Below, one piece after another: positions 17,051 through 25,426 of a DNA stretch of 64,000 nt (positions within the stretch are counted from its first letter, which is position 1; every line of letters starts with the position of its first letter). The notes below the pieces were generated by a model. That model was given only the letters and a program-made list of their open reading frames with translations. It had not been told where the DNA came from and did not search any database. The DNA comes from an uncultured Acidobacteriota bacterium (GTDB lineage Bacteria > Acidobacteriota > Terriglobia > Terriglobales > Acidobacteriaceae). Location: positions 1 to 64,000 of the forward strand of contig CAILAC010000009.1 in NCBI GenBank assembly GCA_903832055.1, written 5' to 3'. The position numbers and the translations under genes were made by a program.

Positions 17051-19248
17051 GAATTTTGCGCATGACATCTCGAAATCTGCCTCTTCGCTGGGCAATATCT
17101 ATCTGTTTTCTAACCATGATTGCCGCCGTTGCGAGGTTGCACGCGCAAGACACCCAATTCAACCCGACGGGTCAGCAGATTCCCGGGCCCAGCTGTCTTG
17201 AGAAGACAGAAGCGTGGCAGGGGCCGCAGTTGCCATGCACCAGCCTGACCCATCAGCTTTGGCTCAAGGACATTCGTCACTGGCGTGCTGAGCGCCAGAT
17301 TCGCATTGGTTACAGTGGTGAGCGATATGCGATGCCTGAGCTGGCGTGGACGCAATCCAGCTTCATGCAGCCGCAACTGATGGTGCACGACCGTTACTTC
17401 TACGACCCTGAACAAGGCAGGTACACCGTCGACCGCTATCTCGACGACCTGACCAAGCGCTACGGCGGCATCGATGCCGTGCTGGTCTGGGCGACTTATC
17501 CAAATATGGGTATTGATGATCGCAACCAGCTGGACATGGTGCGCTCCATGCCGGGCGGCGTGGCAGGTGTGCGGCAGATGGTCGCGGATTTTCACCGGCG
17601 CGGGGTCAAGGTGCTGTTTCCCATGATGATGTGGGATCAGGGCACGCACGACCCCGGCAAGCCGTGGCAGGATGCTATCGCCGAGCTGATGAAGGAGATT
17701 GGAGCAGACGGCATCAATGGCGACACCCAGGACGGTGTGCCGCTGGCCTTTACCGTGGCTGCGGAAAAGATCGGCCACCCGCTGGCCTTTCAACCCGAGG
17801 CAAGCCCGCATGACGAAGGTCTGGCGTGGAACGTAATGACCTGGGGGCAGTACCGCTTTCCGTTTGTGCCCATGGTTGACCGCTTCAAATGGCTGGAACC
17901 GCGCCACATGGTCAACCTCTCTGACCGTTGGAATCGCGTCAAGACCGATGATCTGCAGTTCGCCTTCTTCAATGGCGTGGGCTGGGAGAGTTGGGAAAAC
18001 ATCTGGGGCATCTGGAACGGAATCACCGAGCGCGACGCCGAGGCCACCCGCCGCGTGGGGACGATCGAGCGCGGGATTGCTCCCTTCCTCATCAGCCCGG
18101 AGTGGGAGCCGCTCTATCCCATGCATCGCTACGGCGTCTTCGCCAGCCGCTGGCCTCTGCAGGGGCAGACGGTTTGGACCATCGTCAATCGCAATGAATA
18201 CGACCTTGGCGGTCGTCAGATCTCAGTGCCTGCGCAGAGCGGCATGCGCTACTTTGACCTTTACCACGGTGAAGAGCTGACGCCGGAGCATGAGGGCGAC
18301 AACGATGTGCTCTCGTTTGATCTTGAGGCCAAGGGCTTTGGCGCGGTACTGGCAACTGCAGGAGCACCCAGCCCTGCCATCGAAAAGCTGATGGCTCAGA
18401 TGCACACAGTAACGGCGAAGACGCTCGACAGCTTTTCCAATGACTGGAAGACGCTGCCCCAGGCGCAGGTGCCCATTGCGCCCACCAAGCTGGCCAATGC
18501 GGTGCCAGAGGGGATGATTCGGATTCCAGGCGGCGCATTTCTCTTCAAAGTTGAAGGGATTGAGATTGAGGGGCGCGACGATATTGGCGTGGACGTGCAA
18601 TATCCGTGGGAAGACATGCCCCGCCGCTTTCACGAGCACGAGATGACGATGCGGCCGTTCTACATCGACAAGTATCCGGTGACCAACGCCCAGTTCAAGG
18701 CTTTTATGGATGCAACGCACTACCACCCCAGAGACGATGGCAACTTTCTGCGCGATTGGAAAGGCGACAACTTTCCTGAGGGCTGGGCAAACAAACCGGT
18801 TACCTGGGTTTCGATTGAAGATGCCCGTGCGTATGCGAAATGGGCAGGGAAGCGGCTTCCTCATGAGTGGGAGTGGCAGTATGCCGCGCAGGGAACAGAC
18901 GAGCGTCTGTACCCGTGGGGCAATCAGACGGTTGTGAATGTACTGCCGGCAGCCAACCAGACCCGCGTCCTCAGCGCGCCGGATGCGGTGGATGCTCACA
19001 CTGCCGGTGCCAGCCCCTTTGGCGTGATCGACATGGTGGGCAACGTCTGGCAGTGGACAGATGAGTATCGCGATGAGCATACGCGCACGGCAATCCTGCG
19101 CGGGGGCAGCTATTATGTGCCGCAGGGGTCGATCTGGTACTTTCCGCAGGCGTACCGGAACGACCAGCATGGCAAGCTGCTGCTGATGGGGCCGGGGTAT
19201 GATCGCTCCGGAACTGTCGGCTTCCGATGCGTACAGGATGCGCCATAA
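17047..19248 (+). CDS. Secreted fusion: glycoside-hydrolase-like barrel plus SUMF1/FGE-type domain
   Basis: A 733-residue protein with a Sec signal (about residues 14-34, ending ARLHAQ). Residues about 100-440 form a putative TIM barrel (GGIDAVLVWATYPN, DFHRRGVKVLFPMMMWDQG, IGADGINGDTQDG, with acidic residues at strand ends). Residues about 490-731 are a formylglycine-generating-enzyme/SUMF1 fold: PEGMIRIPGGAF, EMTMRPFYIDKYPVTNAQFK, WVSIEDARAYAKWAGKRLPHEWEWQYAA, GVIDMVGNVWQW, RGGSYY, VGFRCV. The Cys pair that true FGE uses in the RGGSY-to-GFRC stretch is absent (YFPQAYRND there), so it should not oxidise sulfatase Cys. A binding or structural role is more likely. An ATG at 17062 is an alternative start. 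Confidence 0.75.
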   Translation: MRILRMTSRNLPLRWAISICFLTMIAAVARLHAQDTQFNPTGQQIPGPSCLEKTEAWQGPQLPCTSLTHQLWLKDIRHWRAERQIRIGYSGERYAMPELAWTQSSFMQPQLMVHDRYFYDPEQGRYTVDRYLDDLTKRYGGIDAVLVWATYPNMGIDDRNQLDMVRSMPGGVAGVRQMVADFHRRGVKVLFPMMMWDQGTHDPGKPWQDAIAELMKEIGADGINGDTQDGVPLAFTVAAEKIGHPLAFQPEASPHDEGLAWNVMTWGQYRFPFVPMVDRFKWLEPRHMVNLSDRWNRVKTDDLQFAFFNGVGWESWENIWGIWNGITERDAEATRRVGTIERGIAPFLISPEWEPLYPMHRYGVFASRWPLQGQTVWTIVNRNEYDLGGRQISVPAQSGMRYFDLYHGEELTPEHEGDNDVLSFDLEAKGFGAVLATAGAPSPAIEKLMAQMHTVTAKTLDSFSNDWKTLPQAQVPIAPTKLANAVPEGMIRIPGGAFLFKVEGIEIEGRDDIGVDVQYPWEDMPRRFHEHEMTMRPFYIDKYPVTNAQFKAFMDATHYHPRDDGNFLRDWKGDNFPEGWANKPVTWVSIEDARAYAKWAGKRLPHEWEWQYAAQGTDERLYPWGNQTVVNVLPAANQTRVLSAPDAVDAHTAGASPFGVIDMVGNVWQWTDEYRDEHTRTAILRGGSYYVPQGSIWYFPQAYRNDQHGKLLLMGPGYDRSGTVGFRCVQDAP

Positions 19249-19274
19249 CCGTTTTGATTGAGAGACAGGTGACT

Positions 19275-20432
19275 GTGTTCAAGAGCCGAGCACTTTTCCG
19301 TTGGGATCGCAAATTTCGTAGCCGCTTGCCGTCCTGTTTTTTTGCAGCCGTTGCCGTGTTCAGCGGTGTAACTGCGATAGCTCAGCAAGGCTGGCAGCTT
19401 GGGCCCTTTGTGCGTCCACTAACCGGCAATCCGGTCATCACGCCGGACAAGGCTGCCGCGTTCACTGACCCCATTCTGAATGCGCCAGCGCACTGGGAGG
19501 CCCTGCATACCTTCAATCCCGCAGCTGTCGTGCGTGGCGGTAAGGTCTTTGTGCTGTATCGCGCTGAGGATGACAGCGGCACCATGCAGATTGGCATGCA
19601 CACCTCGCGACTGGGCCTCGGAGTCAGCAAAGACGGTGTCCATTTTGAGCGCGAAGCGGCACCGGTCTTTTATCCCGCAAAAGATGATCAGCAGGCGCGC
19701 GAATGGCCCGGCGGCGTCGAAGACCCGCGCCTCGTTGAGTCAGAAGACGGAACGTATGTCCTGACCTACACGCAGTGGAATCGAGAGACCTACTCTGTCG
19801 GTATCGCCACATCGCGCGATCTGCACCACTGGCAGAAGCACGGCCCAGCCTTTGGCGCGTCGGGCAAGTACGCCCGGCTTATGTATAAATCGGCGGGCAT
19901 CGTGACGACGGTGAAGCACGGCAAGCTGGTGGCGACAAAGATTCGCGGCAAGTATTGGATGTATTGGGGTGAAATTCACGTGCACCTTGCGACTTCAGAC
20001 GACCTGGTGCACTGGACGCCGGTTGAGGGCGCAAATGGCGATCCGCTGGAGGTGCTGAACGCCCGCGAAGGCCGCTTTGACAGCGGCTTTCCTGAGACTG
20101 GCCCACCGCCCGTGCTGACATCGCATGGGATCGTGATGATCTACAACGGGAAGAATTCCCCGGAGCATGGCGACCCCGGCCTGGGGGCGAACGCATACGC
20201 CGCCGGGCAGGTTTTGTTCGCAGCCGATGATCCGCAAAAGATATTGGCTCGGGAGGACAAGCCGTTCTTCTTTCCGAGTGAGGCTTACGAGAAAACCGGG
20301 CAGTATGCAGCTGGAACAACTTTCGTCGAGGGTCTGGTGCTGTTCAGGGGGAAATGGTTTCTCTACTACGGCTGCGCAGATTCACTGGTCGGCGTAGCGA
20401 TTGCTGACTCCCATACAGGCTCCAGGCCTTAG
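19275..20432 (+). CDS. Secreted GH130-type mannoside phosphorylase/hydrolase
   Basis: About 385 residues with a Sec signal (ending VTAIAQ) and a five-bladed beta-propeller of GH130 type: HTFNPAAVVRGGKVFVLYRAED, then GGVEDPRLVESEDGTYVLTYT near residues 145-165. The Asp of EDPR is the catalytic acid in this family. IMIYNGKN- and YYGCAD-like blade ends follow. Family members act on beta-mannosides, as phosphorylases in the cytoplasm or as hydrolases when exported; the signal peptide favours a hydrolase. I prefer the GTG at 19275 (AGACAGG 5 nt upstream); an ATG at 19227 would overlap the preceding gene by 22 bp. Confidence 0.78.
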   Translation: MFKSRALFRWDRKFRSRLPSCFFAAVAVFSGVTAIAQQGWQLGPFVRPLTGNPVITPDKAAAFTDPILNAPAHWEALHTFNPAAVVRGGKVFVLYRAEDDSGTMQIGMHTSRLGLGVSKDGVHFEREAAPVFYPAKDDQQAREWPGGVEDPRLVESEDGTYVLTYTQWNRETYSVGIATSRDLHHWQKHGPAFGASGKYARLMYKSAGIVTTVKHGKLVATKIRGKYWMYWGEIHVHLATSDDLVHWTPVEGANGDPLEVLNAREGRFDSGFPETGPPPVLTSHGIVMIYNGKNSPEHGDPGLGANAYAAGQVLFAADDPQKILAREDKPFFFPSEAYEKTGQYAAGTTFVEGLVLFRGKWFLYYGCADSLVGVAIADSHTGSRP

Positions 20433-20596
20433 TCTTTGGGCGAGAATATCGCCCTGTGCTTGCGGCGATGGTGGCCGGCAGCGGCGCCGTCCAGGCCAGG
20501 GCAAGGCTGAGTTTGCCGGGTACTCTCACTGTACTGTGCGGCCGATGTAACTCTCTTGTAACGCCAGGGACACCCCGTATTTGATACCGTTGCGGG

Positions 20597-23467
20597 ATGA
20601 AGATTCGATTGCAAACGACGTTGATCGAAACGGCCCGGCTGTCTGTTGTTCTGGGGTTGGGCCTGTTGGGTACGGGCAAAGGTTTGGCTCAGACAGTCAA
20701 CCTGGCCACCAGCAAGCAGCTTATCGGCGAGATCCCTGGTCGGCCCGAACGGCTCAATAGCCTGCCCATGACGATGGCCGTTTCTCCCGACCATCGCTAT
20801 GTTGTCACCGTCAATGCAGGATTCGGGACTTTCGAGTCCGATTACAGTCAATCGATCGCAGTGCTCGATTCTCAAACCGGTGCGCTTGCCGATTTTCCGG
20901 ATGTGCGCACCCAGGTGGGAGCGCATCAGACGCTCTATTCAGGCCTCGCCTTCAGCGGCGACGGCAGCCATCTCTACGCCAGCATGGGCTCGGTGACCGA
21001 CCCCAAAGGCGAAGGCAAAGACAGCACCGGCAGCGGCATTGTGGTGTTCGCATTTCACGAGGGCAGGATTACTCCGGAACGGATCATTTCGTTGCCCCTG
21101 CAATCGCTTGCTGCTGGCCGCAAAACAAAGCTGATTGGCAGCGTTGAAGGCGATAAGGGCGTGCCTTTTCCAGCAGCCCTGGCGATTGTCGGTTCAGGCG
21201 TAACCGAGCGTCTGCTGGTAGCCGACAATCTCTCCGACGATGTGCTGCTGCTCAACCCCGCTCCAGGAGCTGCAAACAATGGCATCGAGCAGCGCTTTGA
21301 CTTGTCTGAAAGCAACGCCGTCCCCTCGACGTATCCCATCGCCCTGGCGGTCGCAAAGGATGGCGTGCACGCCTATGTCGCTCTCTGGAACGCCTCTGAA
21401 ATCGTCGACCTCGACCTGAAGTCCGGCAAAGTCGGCCGCAAGCTGGCCCTGCTCAAGCCCAGCAGCCCCATCGCAGCGGGTACGCATCCCTGCGCGCTTC
21501 AATTTTCGCCTGACGGACGCATGCTGTACGTCGCCCTCGCCAATCGCGATGCCTTGGCGGCAGTCAGTGTCGGCGCAGGTCAATTCTCGGTGAGGGGATA
21601 CTTTGACACCCGCCTCCCGGGTCAGAGCTACTTTGGCGCGGAGCCCGAAGCCCTGGCCGTCAACGCAGATGGAAGCCGCCTCTACGTCGCCAACGCCACC
21701 ACCAACTCGCTCGCCGTCATTGATCCCCGCAAGCTCACCGCAGCGGCAGCGAAAAAAGGCATGGTCGAGCCGCTTGGGTTTGTGCCCACCGAGTGGATGC
21801 CCATGTCGATAGCCTTCCTCGGTTCACAGCCGGGGGGCAAGTTGTATGTAGCCACAGCCAAGGGCAAGGGAACAACACCCAACGGCATGCTGCAGCGTGA
21901 AACGCCCTCTACCAAAGGCAAGGGAGGGAAGCGCGGCTATACCTACATCGGGACTCTTCTGTACGGTTCGCTGGCCACGCTCGACACCGCAGAGATTGAG
22001 AAGAACCTGCCCGGCTTCACTGCCAACGTTGTCGAATCCAACCGGCTCAAGGCGGCCGAGGAAAAGGTCATCTTTGCCAACGGCGCGCGCGACCGCATCA
22101 AGCACGTCATTTACATCATCAAGGAGAACCGCACCTATGACCAGGTTCTCGGCGACCTTAACGTCAATGGCAAACCTGTCGGCAATGGCGACCCGAGCCT
22201 GACAATGTACGGCCAGTCCATTACCCCCAACGAGCACAAGCTGGCCTTGCAGTTTGGTGTGCTTGATAACTTCTTTGACTCGGGCGAAGTCTCCGGCGAC
22301 GGCCACGTCTGGTCGACGGCCGCCATCGGCACCGACTATCTCGAAAAGACCTGGCAGCAGTCGTACCGCGGCGGCGAACGAACCTACGATTACGAGGGTG
22401 TGGTTGCTGAGGGCTATCCGCTGCTCCAGAAGATTCCCGACGTCAATGAACCCATGAGCGGCTATCTCTGGGGCAATCTCGCTTCGCACGGCAAGAGCTA
22501 CTACCACTTTGGCGAATTCATCGCTACCACCTTCTGCAACGAGGTCAAGACGGCCAATCCGCAGCAGGGGCCCGTTCTTCCCGGGCAGGATTGCAAACGG
22601 AAAGCGGTTGCTCCCGGAGAACAATTGCCGTCCGAGTGGGGCGGGGGCGAGAACAAGTGGCCCTGGGGCATTCCAATGATGGCCTCGAACATCGCCACCA
22701 AGCCTGAACTTGTCGGCCACTTCGCCACCGAGGCGCCTGACTTTGAACTCCGATTCCCCGACCAGTTGCGCGTCAATATCTTTGAACGGCATCTCAAACA
22801 GTGGGTTGCAGATCGAGCGCTGGGCAAAGATACGATGCCCAGCTTCATTCTGCTCCGCCTCGGCAATGACCATACCGCCGGCACCACGCCTGGCGACCCC
22901 ACACCAAAGGCCTCAATTGCCGACAATGATCTGGCAGTCGGGCGTGCGGTCGAGGCTATTTCGCATTCACCTTACTGGGACGATACCGCGTTCTTCATTC
23001 TCGAGGACGATGCGCAGGATGGCGGCGATCACGTTGACGCCCATCGCAGCGTTGCGCTGGTCGTCAGCAAATATGCGCCGCACTCCGCCGATGGCGCGCC
23101 CTTTGTCGATAGCCGCTTCTACACCACGGTCAGCGTGATTCGCACCATGGAAACGCTGCTTGGCCTGCCGCCAATGAACAACAACGACGCCTTCAGTTCG
23201 ATGATTTCGACGCTTTTCACCGGACCCGGCGACCAGCCAGCCTATACCGCTGACACCGCCAACCGCGATAACGGCCTTATCTACACCGCCAACGCCAGGA
23301 CAGCTGCCGGAGCGCGCGAAAGCCAGAAGATGGACTTTCGCCACGCCGACCAGGCCGACGCACAAAAGCTGAACGCAATTCTGTGGCGCGATGCAATGGG
23401 CGACAAGCCGATGCCTGCCGCTCTCATCGTTCATCGCAAAAAGTCTTTGAAAGACGGCGACGACTAG
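20597..23467 (+). CDS. Secreted beta-propeller (YVTN-type) and phosphoesterase bifunctional protein
   Basis: A 956-residue exported protein (signal ending GKGLAQ, about residue 32). Residues about 40-440 contain propeller blades with the YVTN pattern (AVSPDHRYVVTVNAG, LQFSPDGRMLYVALANRD, LAVNADGSRLYVANATTNSLAVID). Residues about 495-940 are an alkaline-phosphatase-superfamily phosphoesterase like phospholipase C/acid phosphatase (IKHVIYIIKENRTYDQVLGD, where E and N are metal-site residues; NDHTAGTTPG; FILEDDAQDGGDHVDAHR). Such proteins cleave phosphate esters outside the cytoplasm; the natural substrate is unknown. Its stop codon lies 3 bp from the stop of the opposing kinase gene. Confidence 0.82.
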   Translation: MKIRLQTTLIETARLSVVLGLGLLGTGKGLAQTVNLATSKQLIGEIPGRPERLNSLPMTMAVSPDHRYVVTVNAGFGTFESDYSQSIAVLDSQTGALADFPDVRTQVGAHQTLYSGLAFSGDGSHLYASMGSVTDPKGEGKDSTGSGIVVFAFHEGRITPERIISLPLQSLAAGRKTKLIGSVEGDKGVPFPAALAIVGSGVTERLLVADNLSDDVLLLNPAPGAANNGIEQRFDLSESNAVPSTYPIALAVAKDGVHAYVALWNASEIVDLDLKSGKVGRKLALLKPSSPIAAGTHPCALQFSPDGRMLYVALANRDALAAVSVGAGQFSVRGYFDTRLPGQSYFGAEPEALAVNADGSRLYVANATTNSLAVIDPRKLTAAAAKKGMVEPLGFVPTEWMPMSIAFLGSQPGGKLYVATAKGKGTTPNGMLQRETPSTKGKGGKRGYTYIGTLLYGSLATLDTAEIEKNLPGFTANVVESNRLKAAEEKVIFANGARDRIKHVIYIIKENRTYDQVLGDLNVNGKPVGNGDPSLTMYGQSITPNEHKLALQFGVLDNFFDSGEVSGDGHVWSTAAIGTDYLEKTWQQSYRGGERTYDYEGVVAEGYPLLQKIPDVNEPMSGYLWGNLASHGKSYYHFGEFIATTFCNEVKTANPQQGPVLPGQDCKRKAVAPGEQLPSEWGGGENKWPWGIPMMASNIATKPELVGHFATEAPDFELRFPDQLRVNIFERHLKQWVADRALGKDTMPSFILLRLGNDHTAGTTPGDPTPKASIADNDLAVGRAVEAISHSPYWDDTAFFILEDDAQDGGDHVDAHRSVALVVSKYAPHSADGAPFVDSRFYTTVSVIRTMETLLGLPPMNNNDAFSSMISTLFTGPGDQPAYTADTANRDNGLIYTANARTAAGARESQKMDFRHADQADAQKLNAILWRDAMGDKPMPAALIVHRKKSLKDGDD

Positions 23468-23470
23468 GTC

Positions 23471-25051
23471 TTATCCGCGCTGGGCTCTCGCTGCGATGCT
23501 GCGCAGCGCAGGCAGCACAGTGCCCAGCGCCACAGGAGCGGCATCGCGCGTACCCAGCGCAAAGTAGACTGCGCGGTAATGCTGGTAGAGCTCCTCGTAT
23601 ACCGCTGCCGCCGACGCGTCTGGTTCCACCGTGCGCAGACCCAGGCACACCGCTTCCTGCGCCGCCTCGATGGTCTTGTACACTCCGGCCGCAATCAGCG
23701 CAAAGATGCCTGAGCCCAGGCTCGTTGGCACGCCCGCCGGCACCAGCACCGGCTTGTTCAGTACGTTGGCGTAGACCTGGTTGAGCACTTCGTTCTTTTG
23801 CGGAATACCCCCGGCATTGATGACCCGGTCTACCGGCACCCCGTGCTCGGCCATGCGCTCAAGAATAATGCGCGTGTGAAAGGCTGTGCCCTCGATTGCC
23901 GCAAAGAGCTCATCCTGCGCCGTGTGCAGCAGATTCCAGCCAAGGGTGACGCCGCCCAGTTCAGGATTGACCAATACAGTGCGGTCGCCGTTATCCCATG
24001 AGAGGCGCAGCAGGCCAGTTTGCCCGGCGCGGTACTCATCCAGTCCCCGTGAAAGCTCGGCCACGCTGGTGCCTGCCCGGCGCGCGATTGCTTCAAAGAT
24101 GTCTCCAGTTGCCGACAGCCCAGCCTCGATGCCTGTGTAGTCAGGATGCACGCTGCCTGGAACGACGCCGCATACGCCCGGGACGAGCTCCGTCTCCTTG
24201 GCCATCGCAATGATGCAGGTAGAGGTGCCGACCACGTTGACCACATCGCCCTCGCGGCAGTTTGACCCAATCGCGTCCCAGTGCGCGTCAAAGGCGCCAA
24301 CCGGGATAGGAATACCCGCATGCAGCCCGAGCTCCGCAGCCCATTCAGGCGAAAGATGCCCGGCGATATGATTTGAAGTGAGGAATTCGCCACCCATCTT
24401 TTCGCGCACACCAGCCAGCAGCGGGTCGAGTGAAACCAGGAATTCTTCCGAAGGAAAGCCGCCCCATTTGGGGTTCCAAAGCCACTTGTGCCCCATGGCA
24501 CAGACGCTGCGCTTCAGGTCGGCAACCGACGTGACTCCGGCCAGAGTTGCGGCCACCATGTCGCAGTGTTCAAGCGCCGTCACGAACTGGCCGCGCTTTT
24601 CAGGATTGTGACGGAGCCAGTGCAGCAGTTTCGCCCATCCCCATTCATGCGAATAGACCCCCCCGCACCAGTCAATTGCTTCAAGACCGACCGCATGGGC
24701 ACGGGCAGTGATCTCCTCGGCCTCTGACTTGGCGCGATGGTCACACCATAGGTAATACTCGTCGAGCGGCTCCAGATTTTCGCCAACCGGAATCACGCTT
24801 GATCCGGTGGTATCGAGCGCCAGGGCGACAATGCCGGCACCGGCAACGCCCGTCTCTTCAAGCACCGCGCGCATGGCTCGCACCAGCGCCTGCATCTGGT
24901 CATAGTGCGACTGGGTGGCAAAGTCTGGATCTTCCCGCTTGCGATGCAGAGGATACTCCGCTGAAGCGGTGCCAATCGGCCCCTTCTGACTGTGAACAAG
25001 GGTTACGCGGACACTCAGGGTACCAAAATCGACGCCGGCGACAAGGGGCAT
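23471..25051 (-). CDS. araB: L-ribulokinase (FGGY family)
   Basis: A 526-residue FGGY carbohydrate kinase. It shows the opening VAGVDFGTLSVRVTL (phosphate-1 loop), DTTGSSVIPV, WCDHRAKSEAEEI, GAFDAHWDAIG with the catalytic Asp, and the C-terminal adenosine loop INAGGIPQKNEVLNQVYANV. The length and the DFGT/SVR start are those of AraB, which phosphorylates L-ribulose in arabinose catabolism. The ATG at 25051 has GGAG 8 nt upstream; a GTG at 25060 is in frame. It faces the phosphoesterase gene tail to tail. A palindromic operator candidate lies 166 bp upstream. The other arabinose genes (araA, araD) are not in the window. Confidence 0.87.
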   Translation of the reverse strand: MPLVAGVDFGTLSVRVTLVHSQKGPIGTASAEYPLHRKREDPDFATQSHYDQMQALVRAMRAVLEETGVAGAGIVALALDTTGSSVIPVGENLEPLDEYYLWCDHRAKSEAEEITARAHAVGLEAIDWCGGVYSHEWGWAKLLHWLRHNPEKRGQFVTALEHCDMVAATLAGVTSVADLKRSVCAMGHKWLWNPKWGGFPSEEFLVSLDPLLAGVREKMGGEFLTSNHIAGHLSPEWAAELGLHAGIPIPVGAFDAHWDAIGSNCREGDVVNVVGTSTCIIAMAKETELVPGVCGVVPGSVHPDYTGIEAGLSATGDIFEAIARRAGTSVAELSRGLDEYRAGQTGLLRLSWDNGDRTVLVNPELGGVTLGWNLLHTAQDELFAAIEGTAFHTRIILERMAEHGVPVDRVINAGGIPQKNEVLNQVYANVLNKPVLVPAGVPTSLGSGIFALIAAGVYKTIEAAQEAVCLGLRTVEPDASAAAVYEELYQHYRAVYFALGTRDAAPVALGTVLPALRSIAARAQRG

Positions 25052-25426
25052 TGAACACACTCCAGTAAACGATTACCGAGACTCTCGGAAGTCTATCCCA
25101 TTCAGCCCAAAACTGTCATCGAATTTAGTTTTTGCTCACCTGCTGCCCGCGCCCAACTTGCAAATCGTCGTCTATCTCCGCCTAACCCAATGGAGCTAGG
25201 GGTCACCCAATCGCGTGGTAACTGTTACCGAAGGGAGGCCTCATGATGCCCGTTGCGTCATCCCGTAAAGACTGAAGGTGCATTGTCTCTCGATTCAGGC
25301 CCGCGCATACTCAGGACGAGTTCAAAACACGGATCAGGGTGTCACATTTCCAGGCACTTAAATGATTCCGAAATTGAAGAGAACTGGAGCCCGAAAAATC
25401 GAGCCCAGGGTAATTTGGAGAATCTC
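25052..25426. other. Divergent intergenic region between araB and a secreted protein gene
   Basis: About 375 bp without a supportable gene. It must hold promoters for both directions. The clearest element is the palindrome at 25217-25229. A plus-strand frame from 25253 runs into the next gene, but the first 58 codons look non-coding and the ribosome binding site is at 25416. Confidence 0.5.
25217..25229. promoter_or_regulatory. Palindromic operator candidate GGTAACTGTTACC
   Basis: GGTAAC, one T, GTTACC: a perfect palindrome with 6-bp arms in the araB upstream region. Symmetry and location fit a dimeric sugar-responsive repressor of LacI or GntR type. A shorter relative, GGTAAGTTACC, occurs at 55782-55792. 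Function is inferred. Confidence 0.4.

Noticed and set aside
17047-19248. Sulfatase-activating formylglycine-generating enzyme
   Set aside because: The active Cys residues are missing and no sulfatase gene is nearby.
20433-20596. Terminator or dif site in the gap before the phosphoesterase gene
   Set aside because: Only a weak 6-bp hairpin (20438-20454) without T-tract, and no XerCD-like 28-mer is visible.
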